Shown in pieces: positions 58,501-64,000 of a DNA stretch of 64,000 nt. The translations under genes and the position numbers were made by a program. Within the stretch, counting starts at the first letter, position 1. Each line of letters begins with the position of its first letter. A model generated the notes under the pieces. It worked only from the letters and a program-made list of their open reading frames with translations, had not been told where the DNA came from and did not search any database. This DNA comes from Okapia johnstoni (lineage: Eukaryota > Chordata > Mammalia > Artiodactyla > Giraffidae), in assembly GCA_024291935.2 (NCBI GenBank), contig CM044320.1, forward strand, positions 33,324,001 to 33,388,000, given 5' to 3'.

Positions 58501-59390
58501 ACACTATGATGGCCTCCTCATCAATCTCTCTCTTTCTGCTCTCGCCCCTGATTTTTCTCAAGAAAAGCACCACAGTGATCCCATTAAAATATGAGACAGA
58601 TCATAGTATTATTTGCTCAGGCCCTCCAATGCCTTTTCATTGCATGCAGAATAAAAGCTGTAGCTCAAAGGAGGACCTGCGGGGCTGCCCACTCCTGCAG
58701 CTACACCAGGCAGGCTCCCAGTTGAGGGCTCTGCGCTGGCTGTCTCCTCAGCCTGGCAACCCACTCCCCACCCCAGACACAGGCATGGCTCCTTGCTTTG
58801 CCATGGGTCTCCACCCTAATGCTACCAGTTCAGCAAGGACTTCCCTAGCTAGTTTCTCAAATTCTCTCTCTCTCACTGGTTATCTCCCTTTCCTACCTAA
58901 TTCTTGCTCCTTAGCCCTCATCACTCATCTTAGGTACTATGTATTTTACAAATGTCTTTTGTCTGCCTCATTCCCCTCCACCACTAAAACGCAGGCTCCA
59001 GGAGGGCAGGTATTTTGTCCATTTTGTTCACTCCTCTATCCCAGTGCCTAGAACAGAGAGCAGAGTAACACAGGTGCTCCGGAGGCGTGTGCTTAATGCA
59101 TCAATGAATAAAGGAGACAAAAGCACTTGTAAATATCCTGAAGTTCTTTACTAGTTGATAAAGATCTTCAAGGCCAAAGAAGAAAGTTCACAGTTGAAAT
59201 CTACATACTCACCAAGGGAAGAACAATTACCCTCCTCTGCCTCAAAGCTGCAAGCGTACGTGTGAGTGGGCACATAAGCCGTGGACGTGTTTAGAAATGG
59301 ATCCCGAACGATGACGTTGTAAATGACACCCTGTCCCCGGAGAGAGGAGAAGGAAACACTTGTCTTATCGTCAGCTGTTAGGGTGACCAC
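46240..59390 (-). CDS. TM7SF3: TM7SF3 (transmembrane 7 superfamily member 3), C-terminal 340 residues in seven exons; 5' part lies right of the window
   Basis: Minus-strand exons 59213-59390, 54728-54814, 52913-52993, 52129-52281, 48938-49035, 47780-47942 and 46240-46502 join with correct phases to 340 codons plus a TAG at 46242-46240. The human protein is about 570 residues, so about the first 230 (signal peptide and most of the luminal domain) are missing here. The order is: end of the luminal N-glycosylated domain (NTST, NCSS), then seven hydrophobic segments, then a basic cytosolic tail ending ERTPLLL. Family knowledge: TM7SF3 is a seven-pass membrane protein, p53-responsive and reported to restrain the unfolded protein response; its biochemical activity is not established. 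There are no stops or frameshifts, and all introns are GT-AG. Confidence 0.96.
47780..47942 (-). CDS. TM7SF3: TM7SF3 exon: transmembrane segment 6 and following loop
   Basis: Acceptor TTTTCCACAG precedes CTG at 47942. [20 protein letters not shown], then the loop [20 protein letters not shown] and [14 protein letters not shown] plus G, before GTAAGA. Confidence 0.95.
48065..48104 (-). mobile_element. Tail-only Bov element, 40 bp
   Basis: CATATG at 48059-48064 and 48105-48110 flank CTGCTAAGTTGCTTCAGTCG and TGTCCGACTCTGTGCGACCC, the complement of the shared SINE/BovB tail alone. Confidence 0.8.
48163..48524 (+). mobile_element. CHR-type SINE (plus) with 13-bp target duplication
   Basis: AAAAGATAAACTG at 48150-48162 and 48525-48537. 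Head GGGCTTCCTTGGTGGCTCAG, body ACCAAGCCCATGCACTGTAA and AACTACTGAGCCCGCATGCT, A-rich tail. It lies in the TM7SF3 intron between exons 47780-47942 and 48938-49035. Confidence 0.92.
48938..49035 (-). CDS. TM7SF3: TM7SF3 exon: transmembrane segment 5
   Basis: Acceptor TTTTCCAG; GA completes glycine. [20 protein letters not shown] then [12 protein letters not shown], before GTAAGT (48937-48932). Confidence 0.95.
49036..50585 (-). other. TM7SF3: TM7SF3 intron; only a possible MIR
   Basis: CACCAGCTGTGATGCTGAGC (49313-49332) with GATCCTTAAAATGAAAAGGT is MIR-like. Otherwise nothing is recognised. Confidence 0.4.
50590..50812 (-). mobile_element. L1 3' fragment (minus)
   Basis: CTTGAAATATAATTAATTAA, GGTACAGCAAACTGATTCAG and GAATATAGTTCTCTGTGCTA, with an AC/CCAC microsatellite at 50,690-50,715. 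Confidence 0.7.
50815..51013 (-). mobile_element. Bov-tA SINE (minus)
   Basis: GTGTGTGTGCTCAGTTGTGC to GCACTGGCAGGAGGATTTTT then ACCACTGA. The head is truncated. Confidence 0.92.
51014..52128 (-). other. TM7SF3: TM7SF3 intron, nothing recognised
   Basis: GC content is moderately higher than elsewhere. No exon with conserved frame was found except the one starting at 52129. Confidence 0.4.
52129..52281 (-). CDS. TM7SF3: TM7SF3 exon: transmembrane segments 3 and 4
   Basis: Acceptor CTTGTGCAG; TC completes valine. [20 protein letters not shown] is followed by a short WRFG turn, then [20 protein letters not shown] and FTPL plus G before GTAGGA. It is locally GC-richer than its surroundings, including several CpGs. 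Confidence 0.95.
52913..52993 (-). CDS. TM7SF3: TM7SF3 exon: transmembrane segment 2
   Basis: Acceptor CTACTAG at 52995-52994; AA completes glutamate. [20 protein letters not shown] forms the span, then TPIKYD plus G before GTAAGT. Confidence 0.95.
53352..53558 (-). mobile_element. Bov-tA SINE (minus)
   Basis: TTGTGCTCAGTCACTCAACC to GGCAGGTGGAAGTGCCACCT; diverged. Confidence 0.9.
53977..54160 (+). mobile_element. Bov-tA SINE (plus)
   Basis: GCTCCATGGGTAAAGAATCC to GTCAGACATGACTGAGTGAC. AAACATTAG and AAACGTTAG flank it. Confidence 0.9.
54728..54814 (-). CDS. TM7SF3: TM7SF3 exon: transmembrane segment 1
   Basis: Acceptor TTTTTAG; GA completes glycine. [20 protein letters not shown] then FGHRFWKT plus G, before GTATTT. 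The run [17 protein letters not shown] is the first membrane span. Confidence 0.95.
54850..56128 (-). other. TM7SF3: TM7SF3 intron, nothing certain
   Basis: AT-rich. 55,740-56,040 might be a very old LINE piece, but I cannot identify it. Confidence 0.35.
56131..56306 (-). mobile_element. BovB 3' end (minus)
   Basis: TTGTTGTCCAGTTGCTAAGT, ACCATCTCCTGAAGCTTGCT and GGTGATGCCATCCAACCATC are the complement of the BovB terminus. Confidence 0.88.
56710..56812 (+). mobile_element. L1 3' end (plus)
   Basis: GGATTCATGTATATATGTAC, TTGATTCACTTTGCTCCACA and AAAGCAACTATACTCCAATA, then an A/T run. Confidence 0.7.
57221..57356 (-). mobile_element. CHR-type SINE (minus)
   Basis: TTTATTTATTTTATTTTTTG then GGGATCTTAGTTACCCAACC to GCCCCCAGGGAATTCCC. 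Confidence 0.9.
57360..58455 (-). other. TM7SF3: TM7SF3 intron with possible old LINE remnant
   Basis: CTCCTCTGAAATGCTCCCAA to CCGAGACCCTCTCCTCTTTC is L2-like. The rest is unassigned. Confidence 0.35.
58460..59125 (+). mobile_element. L2/L1M-like LINE 3' end (plus)
   Basis: CCCATTAAAATATGAGACAG, CAGGCCCTCCAATGCCTTTT, GGCTCCAGGAGGGCAGGTAT and ATCCCAGTGCCTAGAACAGA are the standard order of an ancient LINE tail. This explains an uninterrupted 181-codon frame over the same bases. Confidence 0.7.
59213..59390 (-). CDS. TM7SF3: TM7SF3 exon: end of luminal domain
   Basis: Acceptor GCTTCAG precedes GTG at 59390. It reads [20 protein letters not shown], continues through [20 protein letters not shown] and ends NCSSL plus G before GTGAGT. 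It has two N-x-S/T sites (NTS, NCS) and cysteines that could pair. It is hydrophilic throughout, so it lies before the first membrane span. Confidence 0.96.
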
Positions 59391-59534
59391 CTGAAGCCAA
59401 AAATAATGCATGATTAGTATTTAAGTTAAAAAAATCAAACCCCACAAGCTTTTCTATTATAACCCCACCTACATTTGCTATTAAATTCTAATATGAAAGT
59501 GTCATTCTTGTTTAAAACCTACACCAGCCCATTT

Positions 59535-59975
59535 GACTTTTTTTAATGTATTGAAGTACAGATGATTTACAATGTTGTGTTAATTTCTGCTACACAGCAA
59601 AGTGACTCAGTTATATACACATATATTTTTTTCATATTATTTTCTATTCTGGTTTATCACAGGATACTGAATATAGTTCCCTGTGCTATATCTTGGGCTT
59701 CCCAGGTGGTGCTAGTGGTAAAGAACTCGCCTGCCAATGCAGGAGACATAAGAGATGCTGGTTCGATCCCTGGGTCGGGAAGATCCCCTGGAGAAGAGCA
59801 TGGCAACCCACTCTAGTATTCTTGTCTGGAGAATCCCCATAGACAGAGGAGCCTGGCGAGCTACAGTCCATAGGGTCGCAGAGCTGGACAAGACTGAAGT
59901 GACTTAGCAGGCATGCACTTGCTATACATAGCAATTTGTTATCTATCCATCCTATATATCATAGCTTGCCAACTC
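59535..59975 (-). mobile_element. L1 3' fragment (minus), split by a SINE
   Basis: GTATTGAAGTACAGATGATT, TGCTACACAGCAAAGTGACT and ACTGAATATAGTTCCCTGTG precede the SINE at 59697. CTATACATAGCAATTTGTTA continues it. Confidence 0.75.
59697..59915 (+). mobile_element. Bov-tA SINE (plus)
   Basis: GGCTTCCCAGGTGGTGCTAG to GGACAAGACTGAAGTGACTT. GCTATAT and GCTATAC flank it. Confidence 0.93.
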
Positions 59976-60399
59976 ATTTGGGTTTGTAAGAAGATTACCT
60001 ACACAGTCTGTTCGTGCTGACATGATCAAGCTCTTACACAAAAACATCTAAAGACTGCATATGTTAATAATTTAAGTAAAATGTGATATAATGATTAAGT
60101 AAAATGTGCTAGTTAGGACAAAGTAAAAGAATTTTTCCCATCTGCTAGACTGTTAAAGATGTAAGGGCAGGAACCTTACACATCCTGCTCACTAGTCTCC
60201 TGTCAATACTCTGCACAGAGTGAGGGTCCAACAAACACTAGTGATCGCTGAGAGCCAGAGCCAACCTAGGTCGTGGGGGTTAACATCTCACAGAGTGCAC
60301 CCACTTACTTTTGTCTAACAGGCTCTGAAATAAGAAAAATTACATATAGCTGTGTTATCCTGTAGACCTTCACTTCAAAAGTTCCCTTTTAAAGGTTGT

Positions 60400-61600
60400 T
60401 TTTTAAAAAATTTATTTACTTTAAATTGGAGTATAATTGCTTTACAATACTGTGTTGGTTTCTGCCATACGTTAACATGAATCAGCCATAGTTATACACA
60501 TGTCCCCCGCTCCTGAAACTCCTTCCCACCTCCCACCCCTTTAGGTTGTCACAGAGTACAGGGTTGAGCTCCCTGCATCACACAGCCAAGTCTCATTAGC
60601 TATCTATTTTACATATGGTAATGTGTATGTTTTAATGCTACTCTCTCAATTCGTCCCACCTTCTCCTTTCTCCACTGAGTCCACAAGTCTGTTCTCTATA
60701 TCTGCATCTCCACTGCTGCCCTGCAGATAGGTCCATCAGTACCATCTCTCTAGATGCCGTATCTATGCACTAATATACAATATTTGTTTTTCTCTTTCTG
60801 CCTTATTTACACTCTGTGTAATAGGTGTTCATCCACCTCATTAGCACTGACTCATGTCCTAGCTATTGTATATAGGGCTGCAATGAACACTGGGGTACAT
60901 GTGTCTTTTTTTAATTCTGGCTTTCTCAGAGTATATGCTCAACAGTGGGATTGTTGGGTTATATGGTGAGCTATATCAATTTACATTCCCACCAACAATG
61001 CAAAAGGGTTCCCTTGTCTCCACACGCTCTCCAGCATTTATTGTTTGTAAATTTTTTGATGATGGCCATTCTGGCCAGTGTAAGGTGATATCTCATGAGA
61101 TATCATTGTAGTTTTGATTTGCATTTGTCTAATAATGAGAGATGTTGAGCATGTTTTCCTGTGTTTATTAGCCATCTGCAAGTCCTCTTTGGAGAAATGT
61201 CTGTTTAGCTCTTCTGCTCTTTTTGATTGGGTTGTGTTTTTCTGGTATTGAGCTGCATGAGCTGCTTGTATATTTTAGAGATTAATCTTTGTCAGTTATT
61301 CATTTGCTATTATTTTCTCCCATTCTGAGGGTTGTCTTTTCACCTTGTTTACAGTTTCCTTTGCTCTGCAAAAGCTTTTAGGTTTAATGAGGCCTCATTT
61401 GTTTATTCTTTTTTATTTCCGTTACTTTAGGAGGTGGGTCATAGAGGATCTTGCTTTGATTTATGTCAAGGAGTGTACTGCCTATGTTTTCCTCTAAAAG
61501 CTTTATAGTTTCTGGCCTTATTTAAGTCTTTAATCCATTTAGTTTATTTTCGTGTATGGTGTTAGGAGGTGTTCTACTTTCATTCTTTTAGATAGGGGAT
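60400..61600 (-). mobile_element. L1 (minus): 3' UTR and end of ORF2
   Basis: AAATTGGAGTATAATTGCTT (3' UTR complement), GCTGCAATGAACACTGGGGT, ATTCCCACCAACAATGCAAA, TTTTGATTTGCATTTGTCTA and CTTTGCTCTGCAAAAGCTTT are the complement of L1 ORF2 in order. No open frame survives. Confidence 0.88.
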
Positions 61601-61849
61601 ACATGTAATAAAAACAAAAGCTCCACTTAGCCCTCACACACAGAGAGGTTCCTACTAACAGAAGAGAGAAAACTAAATATTAAGAGTTTCAGGAATGAAT
61701 AATTAGAAGCTTCTTAGAAAACTTCTACTGTTTAAATATAGCACTTAGCCTTCAAAAATATGTTTTCTGGGGAAAGGACTGGTCAAGTCCAACAGAATGC
61801 TGTTAACATTAGCTTCTACTCTAGCAAGTTTTTATTATGAGACATTCAA

Positions 61850-62850
61850 CCTGCGAGAACTGTTGAAAGAAAAGCACAATGAATAAGTTATATACCACCA
61901 CTTAGATTCAATAGTTGTTATTATTTTAGCACAATCGCTTTTCTGTCCTTCCCTCTTTCTCCCTTCTCTCCCCTATATATATATATATTTTTTTTTTTTT
62001 AAGTAAGTGACAAATATCATGGCATTTCACTTCTAAATACTTCAGCATGCATGTCCTAACTCAGTGCTTCTCAAACTTAGTGGCCTATGAATCATGGCAG
62101 ATTCTGATTCTGCTGGTCAGAGGAGGTACCCAAGGTTCTGCTTTTCTAAGAAACTCTCAGGTGTTGCAATGCTACGCATCCACCCACCACTCTTTGAATA
62201 GCAAAGTACCAAGTACAAGGATATTCTCCGATGTGCCCACAATACCTTAGCTCACCTAAGAAAATTAGCAATTTCTTATTATCTAATATGCAATCCATAT
62301 TCGAATTTCCCCGAATGTCTTTTATAACTTTTCTCCCCCTTAACCAAGATCCAACCAAGTTCCACATGTTTATCTCCAGTCTCTGTAATCTGGAACCAAC
62401 TTTCTCCCACCTTTGAAAGATGAAGGAAGTTATTTTATAGATTATTCTCCAATCTGAATTTATCAGATTGTGCTCAGGGTGTCTAATTTGTACTTTCATC
62501 CCATGGACTTCTTGTAAACAGAAACTCCTATAAACAGGAAATCAAGTTGAACCTGTTTTGCTAGAATATTCCATAAGTGATGGTGACAAAGTCAGCCTAC
62601 ACTGGTTTAAGCACATAATGCAGGTTCATGAGCAAAGTCAACTTTGACCACACAGATAAGGTAGATACCATCGGATCACTCCATTCTCAAAGTAGTTTTC
62701 CCTGTGCAATTAGAATTAACCTCAGGGTACTATTTAGGCATCTTGGGAATATCCTGCCCCCTAACACTTTTTTACCTGGAGATCCTTGCCTGAATTATTT
62801 CATTGAGGGTCATAAAATGTGATTTTCTAATTCTATTATTCTTCTGCCGT
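61850..62850 (+). repeat. Ancient LINE-like repeat (second copy of the 2,166-2,640 family)
   Basis: TACTTCAGCATGCATGTCCT, CACCTAAGAAAATTAGCAAT, CCATATTCGAATTTCCCCGA and GTCTGTAATC-type blocks are shared with the copy at 2.2 kb. A related stretch reappears at 63,320-63,530. An AT microsatellite lies at 61,975. Confidence 0.5.
62061..62205 (+). mobile_element. MER5A-like hAT MITE nested in the older repeat
   Basis: CAGTGCTTCTCAAACTTAGT, GATTCTGATTCTGCTGGTCA, GTTCTGCTTTTCTAAGAAAC and CCACTCTTTGAATAGCAAAG follow MER5A. Confidence 0.7.
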
Positions 62851-62884
62851 CACTAGCTGGCATTCTTCTTAAGAGTTTTTCTGA

Positions 62885-63175
62885 GGCTTCCAAGGTGGTC
62901 TGGTGGTTAAGAATTCACCTTACAATGCAAGGAACAGTGTTTTGATACCTGGTCCATGAAGATCCCACATGTCACAGGGCAACTGAGCCTGTGAATTGCA
63001 ACTACTGAGCCTATGCATCGTAGAGCCGGTGCAACAAGAAAAGCCACCACAATGAGAAGTCCGCACACCACAACTGGAGAGTAGCCCCTGCTCACCACAG
63101 CTCGAGAAAGCCTGTGTGCAGCAACGGAGACCCAGCACAGCCAAAATAAGTGAATAAATACTAAAAAAATGAAGG
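62885..63175 (+). mobile_element. CHR-type SINE (plus)
   Basis: GGCTTCCAAGGTGGTCTGGT, GGTCCATGAAGATCCCACAT, AACTACTGAGCCTATGCATC and AAAGCCTGTGTGCAGCAACG. Confidence 0.9.
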
Positions 63176-63530
63176 GGAGCTTTCTCTTATCGATTGGGGG
63201 TGAATTCACATCCTTCTTTTGTTAAAGGTAAATTCCTTCCCTTTTATCAATTTTCAGAGTAATTTTATGTAAGTTGCTCCAAATGGTAGGTAGCAACTGA
63301 GGAATTTTCCTTTTTCTTTTTTTTTTAGTATCAGGATGGACTAAAGATGTTCTTCTTTATTCAGGACATAGTCGATCATGTTCTTTTTGATGACTGAATT
63401 GCCTGAGTTAGTCAGTGTGAGCCTCTTCAAATAGGCTCCTCAGTCTTTTTGTCATGTCCTCAATTAGTGTTTCCTTGAATTCTGGCACATGATGTTCTAA
63501 CTCTTAACCAAAAGTTAAACAGTAACCTAG

Positions 63531-63655
63531 GGAATTCCCTGGCAGTCCAGTGGTTAGGACTCTGGGTTCTTACTGCAAAAGGTCTGGGTTTGATCCTGGT
63601 TGGGGAACTAAGATCCCACAAGCCGTGAGGTACAGCTTAAAATAAAAAAAGTATT
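63531..63655 (+). mobile_element. CHR-type SINE, short form (plus)
   Basis: GGAATTCCCTGGCAGTCCAG to GGGGAACTAAGATCCCACAA, then an A-rich tail. Confidence 0.9.
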
Positions 63656-63789
63656 CTAAAAAGACTCTGTTATATGAATTTTTATATTCTTCATGAGAAT
63701 AAAAGCGGTCTTCAAAATTTCCTATCTACAAAGGCAAACTTTTCGAATTGAGCTTCCTAATTTGTGAATAATCACAATATTTTTAAAAT

Positions 63790-63977
63790 TTAATTAATTA
63801 ATTATGTTGGCTCTGCTGGGTGTTAGTTGCGACATCTGGGGTCTTCATTCTTTGTTGCGGCATGCGGGATCTTTAGCTGCGGCACATGGGATTTAGTTCC
63901 GTGACCAGGGATCAAACCTGGACCTCCTGCATCAGAAGCGCAGAGTCTTAGCCACTGGATCACCAGGGAAGGCCCAC
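63790..63977 (-). mobile_element. CHR-type SINE (minus)
   Basis: TTAATTAATTAATTATGTTG, TTGTTGCGGCATGCGGGATC, GACCAGGGATCAAACCTGGA and CACTGGATCACCAGGGAAGG. Confidence 0.9.
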
Positions 63978-64000
63978 GGTGCTTGTTTCAATCGCTTCTT

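Noticed and set aside
58506..59051. Open frame of 181 codons on the plus strand with a hydrophobic start
   Set aside because: The bases are the 3' end of an ancient LINE. No splice sites or conserved domain support a gene, and it lies antisense in a TM7SF3 intron.
1..64000. A previously undescribed biological system, operon or defence locus
   Set aside because: The window is a conserved mammalian three-gene locus. All long frames outside the three genes trace to repeats or chance, and no tRNA, rRNA, snRNA or viral gene was recognised.

Overview
This is a window of ruminant (bovid) nuclear DNA. It is AT-rich, intron-rich vertebrate sequence loaded with repeats found only in ruminants and their relatives: BovB (RTE) LINEs, Bov-tA/Bov-A2 SINEs, CHR-type tRNA-derived SINEs shared with whales, and a ruminant L1 3' end. 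Older mammalian L2, L1M, MIR, hAT and Tigger relics are also present. Three conserved protein-coding genes were recognised by translating their exons and checking splice sites and reading phase. Their order, INTS13(-), FGFR1OP2(+), TM7SF3(-), matches human 12p11.23. By synteny this would be cattle chromosome 5 or its equivalent in a related bovid, but I cannot tell cattle from buffalo, sheep or goat by eye.

Layout. Positions 1-13,300 (minus) hold the 5' part of INTS13: six coding exons for residues 1-268, and a probable non-coding first exon. Positions 13,060-13,760 are the only CpG-rich stretch, a divergent promoter shared by INTS13 and FGFR1OP2. FGFR1OP2 runs left to right from about 13,480 to about 34,350. 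It has a probable non-coding first exon and six coding exons for a complete 253-residue coiled-coil protein, including a 38-codon cassette exon and an intron with a GC donor. Positions 34,400-45,700 are intergenic and mostly repeats. Positions 45,750-59,390 (minus) hold the last seven coding exons of TM7SF3, 340 residues covering all seven membrane segments. Its N-terminal exons lie beyond the right edge, and 59,391-64,000 is TM7SF3 intron filled with L1, L2-like and CHR repeats.

The three genes do not form one pathway. INTS13 belongs to the nuclear Integrator complex, FGFR1OP2 is a cytoplasmic coiled-coil protein related to SIKE1, and TM7SF3 is a seven-pass membrane protein. Only the first two share control, through the divergent promoter.

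I found no new gene system. The most informative signals beyond the genes are retrotransposition scars. One BovB copy is a 5' inversion (twin-priming type) at a target site that was also used by an adjoining SINE. A second insertion has BovB on one end and an inverted internal SINE piece on the other, inside a single target duplication. Two insertions of 40-44 bp consist of the shared SINE/BovB tail alone. In FGFR1OP2, the weak splice sites of the cassette exon, the GC-AG intron and two mutually exclusive 3' UTR hairpins deserve checking.
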